Source: Diphasiastrum complanatum (Eukaryota; Streptophyta; Lycopodiopsida; Lycopodiales; Lycopodiaceae). Taken from it: a DNA stretch of 64,000 nt. Positions within the stretch are counted from its first letter, which is position 1; each line of letters opens with the position of its first letter. The translations under genes were made by a program, and so were the position numbers. The notes under the pieces are model-generated. The model made no database searches and was not told the origin of the DNA. It saw only the letters and a list, made by a program, of their open reading frames with translations. The stretch lies in the NCBI GenBank assembly GCA_029204225.1, contig CM055100.1, positions 22,693,810-22,757,809 on the forward strand, written 5' to 3'. This document shows, one piece after another, positions 10,951 through 22,498 of the stretch.

Positions 10951-12370
10951 ATGACACCTTGCAACAGTTGCAAGAGGACCTTCGGAGTGATGTTGAGGAT
11001 GATGACAAGAGAAAAAAGAAAAATTATTGGAAGATTATATTATAGAGATCCCTAAAAATTTTCATGTGGAGATGCTTTTGGCAACCATGAACAGGTTGCG
11101 CATGGTGAAAAACACTCTCTCTCCCATGATTCCATTGTGTCGCATATATATTCATGAAAGTGTTTGCCATGTAGGTCCTCTCAAAAATGTTTTAAAGGTC
11201 ACTTTCAAAGGAGACGGATATTTGGAAGAAAAAGACGCATTTGTGTTGTCTCTGCATGGTGTGGGTGGTATTTCAATAAAGCTAAATGATACTGTCAAAG
11301 CTTCATGGGATCATGTCTGGTGTGAAGTCAATGACTTGTTTGACCAAGAGCTGTTAGGAAATGAAGATTGGTCAGACTTATCAAGCAAGATGTTTCTATG
11401 CTGGGACGGAAACCATAGGACAAAGGCCTGGATGGAATAAGTGAACGATGATTTTTATTTCGATAGAGATAAACACGTGTTAGTAAGGGCTTCATTCATT
11501 AATGTGTCTGCAGTTGATTCGATGCCTCTACTGAATGTTTTAAATCAAATCAATAAGTGAGACACTTTTATATGATTTGTCTTGCAAGAGTTCTAATTGT
11601 ATGGGAGTGCTCTTTCAACCCACTTTTATGTGATAGCATGTTTCAAGTTTCTCTTATAGATTGAATAGAGAGGTTGTAGTAATGACAAAACTAAAGGATG
11701 TGCTATACTTTGTGAGTAAACTCGGTGAGAGTGACACCAGTTACTTTCAAAGTAAGATCACACAAGATGAGTTGGACCAGGTTCAAAAAGTGCAAGATCT
11801 TGAGCTTCATAAGGGAACACTACCATGGTATCCTCTTACTAGATATATGCTGGAAAAGATAGTTTATTACGTAAGTCCAGTTTCCTTTCATAAATTGTTG
11901 CCATTTCTTTCACTTGTCAAGTGTTCATTGTATCTTTTTGGAAAGGTGATTTCAAATTTAGATTTCTTTTTGTCTCAGAGATTTTGCTCGAAAAGGAAGG
12001 GACTATGAAGCTTGACCACAAGCACAAAATAGAAGTGGAGTTCAGGATAAGAGAAAAATATGGGAATCGAATGAGCAAGTTATTGGGCATTGTTGACCCG
12101 AGACATGGTGAACAATGATTTAAATTGATTACCACCAAGACACTTGATGAGAAAGGATTATCAATGGGTTTGGAAAAGTTGAACACTGTTGGACCCTTTC
12201 TGTGCCTCTCTAATCGTCACGATCAAGAGGAAAAAGATAGGGTTTCTATCTCCAACCGGGTGAGTAGTCGTGTACCAATGGGGAGGGGCTTAAACTACAG
12301 ATCTAAGACGAGATCTACGCCTGCCAAGAGTGTCAATCTTGGCATTGGATCTAAATGTGGAATGGCTTAG
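10951..12370 (+). pseudogene. Three-exon gene of unknown family, decayed
   Basis: The splice structure can be read directly. A polypyrimidine acceptor ends at 10950 (TTTTAACAG). Exon A runs 10951-11556, with donor AA/GTGAGA. Exon B runs 11660-11870 (acceptor CTTATAG, donor TAC/GTAAGT). Exon C begins at 11981 (acceptor CTCAGAG). Phases match at both joins. Exon A has an acidic start (DVEDDDKRKKK), a stretch around KVTFKGDGYLEEKDAFVLSL, and CWDGNHRTKAWME. The DGNHR motif recalls the DGHHR loop of ParB/sulfiredoxin-like folds, but that is only a resemblance. Lesions are a frameshift near 11020, TAA after KAWME (about 11438), and TGA at 12116-12118, after which the frame continues to 12370. Upstream exons are not seen. 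I do not recognise the family. Confidence 0.6.
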
Positions 12371-12724
12371 ATGAGGGGGTGATGCTTCTTCCTTTTCTAT
12401 CTCTTTTTGTGGTTTTGGTTATGATCCTCTTCTTGGATCTTGGTTTCTTGGATTATCTAGGTTTCTTTGGCACTAGATCTTCTCCTCTTGAGGCTTATCT
12501 TCTCAAGGGAGGGGAGCAATGAAAGTAAAACCTACCTAATGGATCTTAATGATCACTTCCAAATGGATTTCTAACACATATTTTACTAATGTGTGATTTG
12601 GTGTTTCTGGTACATATGAATTCTGGAACTCCTTCTCGGTGATTTGTCGATGCTCCTTAACGTAGTGTGGCGGATCAATTCCTTCACTTGATATCTGTTA
12701 GGATTTTTTGTCATCTGGGATCTA
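12371..12724. other. No recognised gene
   Basis: T-rich spacer between two coding relics. No open frame or repeat is worth naming. Confidence 0.4.
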
Positions 12725-13849
12725 TTAGAAGAATCTTCTCCACATTATAATAGGCTTCCAAAATGATGGGATTTGGAGAATTGCCACATCGGTTATGAAC
12801 CAATTGAGGGCGCTTTGAAAATCGACCACTGTGCTCCAACCCTTTTTAAGATTTATTAGTGGCCAATTATAGGCCTCGACGCTTGGAATCTTCAGAGCTT
12901 TCCATGATCTTCTTCTAGGCATTGGATGGTAAGCTAGATCTGCCCTTAAACTGTAGGAGATGTGAGAGATTGCTTGATCAACTCTGGCTTACGCACAAGT
13001 ACCACCTTCCTCCACTCTGGTTGGGGAAGTAGAAGTGATAGAATATCGATCGGTTTCATCTTTAGGAGCTTTTCAAGCTTTCCAGGTAGCTTGTAGCCGC
13101 CTCTTGTCTTGATATCTGGATATTGCTTGACAAAGAGGTCCGGCTGCTTTGAATTAGGTACTAAAAGTACTTTTTGGTACTAGTGCTTGTGTACCTCTAT
13201 AGGATCAATGAGGTTGTCAATGGTGCGAGGAGGAATGGTGGAGGTGGATGGAAGATCAGATTTGGGGTGCGAAGAAATGAAGGGAGGCAGCGAGGAAGTG
13301 GCGAGAGGCGATATGGTGCGAGGTGGTGAGGTGGCGAGAGGTGGGGGAGTTGCGAACTCAAGAGCAGACATGTTAGGATTGGTTGGAAATGTGGTCATGA
13401 CTTTACTCCGAGCGGCGTACTAGAGATCCTGGTCGAAGGTGTGGTCTTTGCCAGTTTGGAGGTCGAAATGAGAGAAGGTTAGCTGGAGCTTTGGTAGTAT
13501 AGTGGAAGTGGATTCAATGAAGGGAAGTCGGAGATGGAGCAAGGATGGCGGATAGATGGATCTTGAACAATGGCATTATAATGTGCCAAGGCCACGTTAT
13601 AGTAGATGATGAGGGTGGTAGAATGGTATTGATGACAATCATAGTACAATTTTTGGAGCTTGTTATAGACGAGACAGAGGACTTCAAGAAGGGCAGTGAC
13701 AGTGGTATGGTAGTGTTTGATGTGCTCTGCGAGGGCGTCTCACGACTTCTCTGCTCCTGTTGGCTGGTACTTTGCGCACACCATACATGTTGGTGTTGTG
13801 AAGATGAAGGGATAAACAGGGGTGGAACAAAGAGGGGGGGTTGATGCAT
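12725..13849 (-). pseudogene. Coding relic of unknown family, proline-rich
   Basis: A frame starting at 13398 is Pro/Ser/Thr-rich for about 70 residues (ALEFATPPPLATSPPRTISP). It meets TAG near 13180 and continues in the same frame with DLFVKQYPDIKTRGGYKLPG and LLPQPEWRKVVLVRKPE to about 12950, followed by further stops. A separate frame at 12922-12725 (WSTVVDFQSALNWFITDVAI) and another Pro/Ser-rich frame at 13849-13514 may be parts of the same gene. The run-through past a single stop suggests a formerly coding sequence. I recognise no domain; it could be from a host gene or an element. Confidence 0.4.
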
Positions 13850-14806
13850 GTGATCTAGCTCAAATTGAAAGCGTTGATCCTATGGAAAATTCATGATGGC
13901 GCAAAGGTCTGCAACAAAATGAAACGGAGGACTCTCAAAAACATCACAAAAATAGCCAAAGTTCTTAATCTGGACAAAGTTAGTAAGGACGACAATAACA
14001 AATATATATTTGTTTACCTCCAATGCAATTTGATAAATATGAATGAGATCGGAATTAGAGAGGGGGGAGCCGAGAAAGATAGAGAGAAATAATAAAAAGC
14101 TGATCTAATAAGATAATGAAAATAAATGGTAAATTGTCATCTAGAGTGGTGGCAAACTCTAGAACGATGGTAAATTACTTCTTTAAGATTTTCAGTTGGC
14201 AATCAGTAGCCTAGAGGGCTTGCTAGTTTTCTTGGAGTGTGGCACATAGGGTTGCCAGCTCTGTGTCCTTTGTGGTGAGCACAACATCGTGAAGTTTGTG
14301 TTGATCCATGTATATTGTGGTGGCCTAGTCGTAATAGAATTCCACAAAATCAATGAATTACGTAATATAAAAGATTTGATCGTTCCCCAAGAGAGAGAAT
14401 AATCTCATCTTTTGCATGGTAAATGTATGTACGATGATAAACAGACTAGAGTGTATAAAGTTCACAATGAGTACTATAGCGACATAACTGGTTATCCAAA
14501 GATATTTGGGTAAATTGGCATCCAGGAACACCAATGATGATAATATTCGAAGATGTATATATACAAGGATGCTGCGACCACATGAATATAGTTAGTTTGC
14601 ACATTGAACTTGTTCTGAACAATGGCAAGGGCAAGGATTCTTTTTTGATGTACAGTTAGTCTAGACCATAAAGTATTTATGTTAGAAAAAGTCCAAGGGT
14701 TCTCCCATTTTTCTTTTGTGTAACCAAAAAGTTTAGTTAAAAAAAGATAATCCATTCTCCATTGGAGTTCTGGACTACAAAAAGGTGGAATAAAAAATGT
14801 TAGTTT
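13850..14806. other. No recognised gene
   Basis: AT-rich spacer with short frames only. It may contain the unresolved 3' end, including any LTR, of the minus-strand gypsy element to its right, but I found no polypurine tract or LTR boundary. Confidence 0.4.
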
Positions 14807-16718
14807 CTAATGAAATGTCTGAAATTCTGACCTTAGTAGTGAGTAGACAATCTTGTTTTTCTTTACAGCTGCTCCACTTGGTGACACCTGGGCTTGGTAT
14901 GGAATGACACTTAAAGCCTCAGGTTGGTCTTCAATAGCTTGTACCTCTGCGACATCCTTGGTTTCGGTCTGTATTTCTTGATCTCTCAGGATCTGCCTAC
15001 AGATGGTATCCGTTTGGATGGTCTTTTCTGACATTACTAGTGCTGGCTCATCTGTCTGCATCTCTTGATCTTGTCCTTGCGCTGGTTCTTCTGCATCAGA
15101 AATCTGCATTTGGCCTGATTGGAATTTGGCCTCTTCTAATTCTTCCTTCAGCTTCTCATAAGCAATCATCTGCGGCTGTAGATATTGCATCTGGAAGGTC
15201 TGGATCATCCTCTCCTGGATTCCCTTCCATGCTACCAAATCAATTCGGTACCTGCCATGAGATACGCAGGCACCGAGTGTGACTTCGGCGCTGATTCGCC
15301 ACAATATTGCCTCTTCGGCCTGTTTCTTATATATTTGATTGCCTTTCTTTAACATTTCTGCAAAATTTTGCAGTTGGGCAATTGATTCCTGAGCACTGCT
15401 GAGTTCATTGCTCAGCTCCACATTGCTACTTTGAAGAGTATTTCGCACTCGTTTCTCCACCTGCAAAGAAGCCTGTAGGGTCTGAAATTTTGTTTGAGCA
15501 GTATGTTCTCACTTTCGAAGGCGTTGGACTGCTCTTGCATTTCTTCCAACACTTCGAGCAGCATCCTGCCTTTCTTTCGCTTCTTCAAGCTATATCTTTT
15601 TTGCTCAACTCCGCATTAGCTGCTTCAAGCTCCTCATTTCTATAGGCCAACTCAGCCTTTGTTTCGCTCAGCTCTGTATCTTTTTGGGTGAGGTCTGCTC
15701 GGACTCTTTCATACTTGGACCCTAGCTTCCTGGATACCTTCTCCAAGCTAGCAAGATGCTGAATAGCTGCCCGAGTATCTGGCAGTAGTGTTTCAAAAAC
15801 CTTTTGATATAACTCAGCATCGAGGATTGGTTCCTCGGCGTCGCTTTTGCTACCCTATTGGTCATCAGAAAGCTGCTCTGCTCCTTGTGGTTCTGGCTCT
15901 TGTGGTATTTCAGCCTGATTATGCTCCTGATCAATAGTGTCCTCCGCCTCCTCTTCCGCATTACTATTTCCTTCTTTGTTGGATAGTGGTGTGTACTGGG
16001 ATGATGGCGAAGTCATCCTCACTGTGCTCCCTTGACTGGATGATGATGATGTGGCTGTCTTTGATGTCTTCATCTAGGATTCCACCTCAATTGATTGTGC
16101 TAGCTCTGGCAGTATTGGTGCAATCCTGATATCCTCCTGCACTATCACACACCAGCGTGCATACATAAAATGCTCATCTGCTGACCCAGCCTGGAGAACT
16201 GATTAACTTTTATTAACTTACAAAATTGCTTGAAAGCAATCTGTCCGAAGGCAATTTGTTCTCCATTTAAAGCTCTCAGCAGGTATCCCATATTGGTGTT
16301 TAAAATTGTGTACTCTTGCTTCGGTAAGAAGATAGAAGCAAGAGCAAATCGAACGAAGCTCTTGAGATTAGGGTCTCTTATGTAGGAGAATTTGTATCCT
16401 CGTTTCTCAAGATAAGCCTCTTCTTGAAAAGCTCCACTCTCCGCAATGAAATCTGGTCTAGTAACTGGCATACTGTCGTCCATAGGCAATCCTAAGGCAC
16501 GGCAGTAAAATCCGTCAGTGATAACAATCTCTTGATTGCAGACGGTTGTGGAAATATGTCCTTCTGTTTCGCCCAAATTGCGGATCAGCTCATAACATAA
16601 ATCAGTAAGAATTACTGATGGATTGAATTGAAGAAGACCTTCAATTTGCGCTCAAACAGCTAGTGGTTGCAATACCGGTATTACTGGCTTTGGGAGTGTT
16701 TTGAATACAATCGCCATA
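14807..16718 (-). pseudogene. Extra ORF downstream of gypsy pol
   Basis: The ATG at 16718 opens MAIVFKTLPKPVIPVLQ. A TGA near 16653 interrupts, and the same frame continues with LCYELIRNLGETEGH, GFYCRALGLPMD and GYLLRALNGEQIAFGQIAFK to 16145. A frameshift near 16160 and a TAG just before 16073 follow. Next is a Ser/Glu/Gln-rich acidic linker (16073-15855), then a long heptad-like coiled coil (about 15850-15400, with TQKDTELSETKAELAYRNEE and EKRVRNTLQSSNVELSNELS) ending at 14807. Intact length would be near 630 residues. The N-terminal part resembles the plant-transposon-associated domain found next to many plant gypsy elements. No transmembrane segment is evident, so calling it env would be unsupported. 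Confidence 0.6.
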
Positions 16719-17501
16719 ATGCTTGCAGATTAAACGAGCGATGGCAGACGAGAGCTTGATCGCAACAATTTGCAATTCGAAGAGCAAGAGTGATGGAAAA
16801 TGGTAGCGACAACAACTAAAGTGTTTGAGGTTTTAGACGTATTGATGGTATTTTGGCGGATTAGACTAATATTAAATGGAAGCATGTCCTTCGTTTTGAA
16901 GATACATACTCAATAATAAAGTGGCTAGTCCTAAAAACAAAAATAAATAAATAAATAAATAAACAAAATACACGAATGCTTCGCTTGGTAAATCAAAGCA
17001 AAAATTATTATGCGAAAAATGCGAAGGTGTCAAAAGGTAGAAAATCCCGCAAAATGCGAAAGTAAGTGTCGCAATTTCCGTATTTTTAAAATGGTAAATT
17101 CCAATGTAGTGCCGGGTTTTTTGCAAAGTATAAAATGTAGCGAAGGTCTCGGGTTTTCCACAATACAAACAATGCAGCATGCTTCGGTATTTTTGCTAAT
17201 ATTTTGGTAAAAAATAATAATAATTGGACCAAAAAAAATTGACGGCCTTAAAAAATTGATGTATCGGACATTAGTCATAGTAGAGCTTCACCCTTGAACC
17301 ATTTACTCGAGTGTCAAGTAAATGTCCTTGGAGATCAGCTAACTGAAGTGATCCATTATTAAAAACTTCTATAACCCCATCTGGTATGTAATTTTCCAGG
17401 AAACAACATCTGTCTGTTATCATACAGAAGCACATAGTCCCCTTGTTAATTTTTATTTTCTTGATGGATTGATCAAAAAAAAAAATTTATTTATTCTGAA
17501 C
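16719..17501 (-). other. Spacer between pol and extra ORF
   Basis: AT-rich and non-coding, with a run of AAAT units (about 16938-16965) and a pair of related ~25-bp segments around AAATGCGAAA. In other elements this position would hold a splice acceptor for a subgenomic RNA, but I cannot point to one. Confidence 0.4.
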
Positions 17502-18960
17502 TCATTCAGTCTCGATTAATGAAAGACAACGATCCTCTTCTAGTTGCATCAAAGAAATCATCCGCTCCCGGAGACTATCGTGTTCATCCATTCGCTCTTT
17601 ACTACTAATGCGAAACGTCGGAACTTCAAATTTTGTCGGTAGTATGGGATGCATTCCATACACAAGATAGTATGGAGTTTGCCTAGTTGTAATCTTTTCA
17701 GCAGTTCTATATGCCCATAAGACAGATGATAACTTCTGATCCCAATCAGAAGAATGTGTTTCCGTTACTTTATTCAAAATTTTACATAGAATTCCATTTG
17801 CCCGCTCCGTAAGCCCATTTGCTTTTGGATTATATGGAGTGGTTTGACGATGTGTAATAGAAAAATATGACAACATGGCTTCTATGGTCTGATTAAGGAA
17901 ATGGGTTCCCCTATCGCTAACCAATTCTAAGGGACAACCATATCGAGTGATAACGTTTTGGAATAAAAACTTCGCTACAGTCTTAGCATCTTTTTTTATT
18001 GTGGCTTCAGCCTCTACCATCTTGGTAGCATAGTCCATGGCAACGAGTATGTAACGACGACGAGTTTTAATCGTGATCAGTTTAATAGGCCCTACAAAAT
18101 CTATCCCCCACTTCTCAAATGGTGCTAAGGGAATAACTGGAGTAAGCGGCCAATGTGTTACGAAGCTGGGTTTCCCCATCCTCTGGCATGCATCACATTT
18201 TTTAATGAATAATTTAACATCTCTATAGACGGTAGGCCACCAATATTTAGCATTGAAAAAAAAATTTGCAATGTTTTTAAGAGCATAGTGACCCCCCAAA
18301 TCTTCCTCATGTAATGCACTTATTATAGCGGTTGTCTTGGTTGGTTCTAAACATTGGCGGAGACTATCGTCAGCTCCTAATTTATACAATATACTATCTA
18401 CAATCGTGTAAGGTCCTACCTTAGAAAGAAAAACAGTTTTTTGTTGTTTATTAAAATTTTCAGGATATATCTGGTCCTGTAAAAAATTAATAACGTCCCT
18501 ATAAATTGATGTTTCTGATTGAATACACATTATATGTTCATCTAGAAATTCATCAAAAATGGGTTCTAATTGATTTTTTGTTTGGAGGCGGGATATATAG
18601 TCGACATTTTGATGATCCTTGCCTCTTCTTAGTTCTACTTCATAATTAAATTCATCTAATAATAGTACCCATCTAGCTATTCTACCCGAAAGATCAGGTT
18701 CATTCACTAAATGTTTTAATGCGTAATGATCTACGTGAAAAACGAAAGGGTATCCTAAAAGGTAATGTCTAAATTTCTTTACTGAATAAATCATCCCTAG
18801 TGCTTCTCGCTCTATAGCGGAGTAGCGAGTTGCCTCCCCACATAGTAAATTGGATAATCTATATTTTGGTCATCTTTCTGACTAACCACTACACCTATCA
18901 CAAAAGATGATGTGTCTACATATACATGGAACTTTTTAGCCCAATTTGGAGGTCTAACCC
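17502..18960 (-). CDS. Gypsy RNase H and integrase
   Basis: A 430-residue open frame (18794-17502) begins inside RNase H: HVDHYALKHLVNEPDLSGRI and a DYISRL end. The RNase H start (YVDTSSFVIGVVVSQ, IEREALGMIYSVKKF) lies just upstream at 18960-18780 in a broken frame. Integrase follows with its zinc finger (HEEDLGGHYALKNI, KKCDACQRMGK) and the complete D,D,E triad: D in WGIDFVGPI, D in LVSDRGTHFLN and E in NGLTERANGILCK. The frame ends soon after the core with no chromodomain. This is the best preserved pol segment of the element. Confidence 0.9.
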
Positions 18961-19028
18961 CAGTGGCTTCTGCTAATGATTGTTTCAAGTGATCAAAAGC
19001 TTGTTGATGGTCCTGTGTCCAATGGTAC

Positions 19029-20030
19029 TCAACAGATTTTTTTAAAAAAACTTGTTAAATGAGTTACTATTATAGCATAATCTCTAATTATCCTCCAATA
19101 GTAACCTACATGTCCTAGAAAACCTCTAAGCTCTCTTAAATTGGTTGGTTCTAATAATTCTAAAATCATCTTTATTTTTTCGATGTCGGCTTGTATACCA
19201 TCCTTCAAAATTTTATGCCCTAAAAGGATGTCTTCCCTCATCCCAAAGTAACACTTAGCTGGATGTAGTTTAAGAGATGTCTCTTGACATCTTCTCAATG
19301 TTTTCTCTAATGCATCTAAATGGTTTTTAGTTGATGAATAGACACAAAAGTCATCCATAAAAATTTCTAAAAACTTTCTTAAAAAATTTTGAAAAATATT
19401 TGTCATCATACGTTGGAATGTGGCAGGTGCATTACAAAGACCAAAGGGCATTCACGTATATGTGTACGTCCCCCAATCAGTGGTAAAAGTAGTTTTGGAT
19501 CTATCTTCCTCTTTTATAAAAACTTGGTTATAACCTGAGAATCCATCTAAAAGACTATAACGTTCATGTTCTGCTACCTGGTCAAGAATAGTATCTGTAA
19601 ACGGCAGAGGATGATAATCTTTTGTTGTGGCAGCATTTAGTTTCCTAAAATCCTGACAAACTCTAATCTTGCCCGTCTTCTTCTTAGGTACTATAACTAT
19701 TGGTGACACCCACTCACTGCTTAGAACAAGATATATAATACTTGCTCTAAGACATCTATCTAATTCGTCTTTTACTAATAAGGAGTACTTTGGATTCAAT
19801 CTATATTGGCGTTGCCTAACAGGTATTGTTCTTTGAATGAGATCTATTCTATGTTCACCCCATTTAACTAGTATACCTATTAAATCATCCATCGAACAAG
19901 CAAACACATTTTGGTATTTTTGAAGAAGCAATATATACTCTTCATGTTCTTGGTCCGATTGGTGTTTATATAGATTCAAAGTCTTACCTTTATTAATTTC
20001 TATTTCTACATAATCTGTTTTATCTACCAT
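19029..20030 (-). pseudogene. Gypsy reverse transcriptase
   Basis: Two abutting frames make up RT. 20030-19452 carries YRLNPKYSLLVKDELDRCL, WVSPIVIVPKKKTGKIRVC and YSLLDGFSGYNQVFI. 19451-19029 carries MPFGLCNAPATFQRMM, the active site FMDDFCVYS (a YMDD variant) and GHKILKDGIQ. They are separated by a stop or short frameshift at about 19450. Another break near 19029 separates RT from RNase H. Confidence 0.85.
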
Positions 20031-20217
20031 CCCCTCGGTCAGACTTGCTCTGGTTCTACCCAGAACTTCTCTCGACTCGGATGTTGTCGGTATGTCTACT
20101 TCCTCATCAACCTCATATGAAATTGATCCATGATTCAGCAGGTCTAGCTAACTCCTCACCCCATCTCAAAAGGTGACCCCTTATTGGACTGGCTGTGAGA
20201 ATACCTGGAAAAAATAT

Positions 20218-20766
20218 CTATTTGGTAGACCAATTTATAATAGCATCTACTTGATATAACCATGGTCTTCCAAATAATATCGAATAAGGTGGTGTATCTA
20301 CTCGATTTATGACAAGAAAATTCATAACAAATGTCTCTGTCTCTATAACTACGTTACTACCTTTTAGCTCGCCTACTGGTATACATGTAGTCGCGTTTGC
20401 TAAATGGATTTCGTGATAAGTGATAGGCTGTATCTGGTTTTCTAATCCTAATTCTTTAACCATTGTTTTCATTACTAGGTCGATACTAGATCCTGAGTCT
20501 ATTAGTATTCTATCTATGGTCTGATCTCCTATGATCGCACTAATCTCTGGAACTCCACAATCTCCTTTATCTACATATTCTACTCTATTACTGTATGCAA
20601 GTATTCTTAATGTAAGTAACCTCTCCCCTTCCTCAGTCCCTACTGACTGAAGCCCTTCTTCCTTCGAAGTATAGCTTGAGGAAGATGTAGGTGTCTCACC
20701 TTTGTACTTATCTTTTTTCCATGATATGGAAATTCTTTTATGACTTTTTGCTGTCGATGTCTCCAT
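20218..20766 (-). pseudogene. Gypsy aspartic protease
   Basis: A 182-residue frame contains the retropepsin core ILIDSGSSIDLVMK with flanking strands (AIIGDQTIDR, IPVGELKGSNVVIETETFV) and the late motif SILFGRPWL. An overlapping frame at 20846-20640 is rich in Arg/Ser and may be a remnant of the gag C-terminus. A stretch with no clear frame (20031-20217) separates protease from RT. Confidence 0.82.
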
Positions 20767-21049
20767 CTGGTCTCTGACCGGAGACTTCTGTCAGATCTCG
20801 ACCGAAGACCTTGCGTCAAATTTTGACCGAAGGTTTCCTTCACCATCTCGATCGGACCAAAGGCACATTGAATTCAAGGCCCAAGTCTTACTAAAAGCAT
20901 TGGATTGAGAAAAGTCAAAATGTAAAGTCTCTATTGTTTTATTTTTTCTTCAAGCGATTGGGAGGACCAATCAATCATGTAATATTTACCAAAATATAAA
21001 GCAACTAAATCACGCAAATGGGCATGAACTACATTGCCACGCATATTTT

Positions 21050-21304
21050 TTATAGCTCCACCACGTGGATTAAGATCATAATACACACTACACGATTCCT
21101 AGAAAGGGCCATCTTCGAAAGCTCTTCTCTCGGATGATTCATTTGAAGAAGATAACACAAGATTTTTGATTCTATCTCTTTGTTGAGGAGATAGATTCTC
21201 AAACCACTCTTGATTATATTCTTCGGGCTCCTCACGAGCTCTTCTCCTAGATGGTCTCCCACATGACCTTCCACTTGACCTATCACTTGAAGACATTGTA
21301 TCAA
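21050..21304 (-). pseudogene. Gypsy gag start, truncated
   Basis: Two overlapping frames begin near 21300. One reads MSSSDRSSGRSCGRPSRRRA followed by EEYNQEWFENLSPQQRDRIK, a basic, Ser/Arg-rich start typical of gag N-termini. Only about 65 residues are present before the frame is lost, and the expected gag core and zinc knuckle are missing before the protease. I assign it to gag by position only. Confidence 0.45.
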
Positions 21305-21560
21305 AGAAAAACTCTAAAAGCTAGAAAGTAGTGGAGAATGAGAGTGAAAGAGTAGTGAAGACTTTTAGATTAGAAGAGTAAGCAATGACAAGAAAGCAAT
21401 AGATTAATATTAAGCAAGAACAAGCAAGATCAATACCAAGGAAGAGCAATAGCAAGCAAGAGCACTAAACACTAGATTAGGAAAACCTATAAAACTTGAA
21501 AGCAAAAGAAGAGGAGCAAGAATGCTCACAAAAATGTTGTTTTATTGGCATTGAAGTTTC

Positions 21561-21607
21561 GCGTGGATTATCCACGCAGAAGTTATCCACGTGTGGATAA
21601 TCCACAC
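21561..21607. repeat. Stacked short hairpins
   Basis: Three interlocking palindromes occur in 47 bp: GCGTGGATTATCCACGC (21561-21577), TTATCCACGTGTGGATAA (21583-21600) and GTGTGGATAATCCACAC (21591-21607). Arms are perfect. A fourth, imperfect copy of the GTGGAT word follows near 21612-21625. They lie about 260 bp upstream of the gypsy gag start, in its leader. Confidence 0.85.
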
Positions 21608-22498
21608 GATATCCACGCTTGGATGTTCCACATGGTTTTTTTCTCTCTCTTCACACGTGAGAGGGTCCTCCACATGGGCTTGCATGCTTCAAATGTCATT
21701 CAATATTCTCATAATCTTTTCTAGATTTTATGAGAATATTTTATTGTAGGATTTTACATAAAATATATTTTTTAATATGATGGAATATAAAAAAATCAAT
21801 TCAAAGATTATTATGGTAGTATTTAATTGTTAAAACTAGTTATATATTGTTATAAATTTTATTTTTCTTGAGATTTGACATAAAGACAAAATCATGAGAT
21901 AAGAAATAGTACATATTATTATTGAATCTTCCCTAAGGGAGATTATATGCATACTCCAATGCTTACTGCAAACAAGAGATAATTAATTAAACTGAAGGAA
22001 TTACAATACCTAATAAAAATATTACTTGAATATATTATATGTAATCACTTTCTTTTGACAGTAAGAAATAATAAAGACTTTGGGCTCCGAGGTTGTATGG
22101 AGAAGATACTTCGTCGTCTGAGTTGGACTATGAAGGCTGTGTGCAAAAAAAAATAGCACAACTCCAATGTCCTTAGTATCATCGCATTTACATCTATTTA
22201 GAAGATACATCAAACCAGCCTCCACTCTCCTTCAGGGCATCACAAAAGTCTTTATTTATGTGATTTACATAATTAATTGAACTTAGACAAAAAGAAAATT
22301 GACCTCCTAGCTTATCAATCTCTTTGGCAACATACTCATCAAAAACTATATACCTCTCAGAATCCAAAATTAAATCTTTCGGATCAACATGAAATCTTAC
22401 ACAAAGATCCTTATAAAAATCACCTATTAAACTTATATCTAGATCCGATTTTTTTTTAATTTAATGGTTTTATTGAATTTGATGATGACACCTCATAG
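21608..22498. other. No recognised gene
   Basis: Strongly AT-rich. It probably includes the outer part of the gypsy leader or LTR, but neither an LTR end nor a primer site is recognisable. Confidence 0.4.

Larger units (their letters stand above)
14807..21304 (-). mobile_element. Gypsy element with extra ORF after pol
   Basis: On the minus strand the order is a short gag start (21304-21050), protease (20766-20218), RT (20030-19029), RNase H and integrase (18960-17502), then after about 780 bp an additional ORF (16718-14807). No chromodomain follows the integrase. RT wording such as MPFGLCNAPATFQRMM and ILLGHKI fits the Athila/Tat side of plant gypsy elements, where an extra ORF in the env position is known for Athila. 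LTRs and primer site were not found. Several frames are broken and most of gag is missing. Confidence 0.75.

Noticed and set aside
14807-16718. Calling the extra gypsy ORF an envelope protein
   Set aside because: No signal peptide or transmembrane segment is visible; position alone is not enough.
21583-21607. TGTGGATAA equals the complement of the bacterial DnaA box TTATCCACA, with a second near-match adjacent
   Set aside because: The words are part of plant retrotransposon leader hairpins; no other replication-origin or bacterial feature exists in the window. Coincidence.
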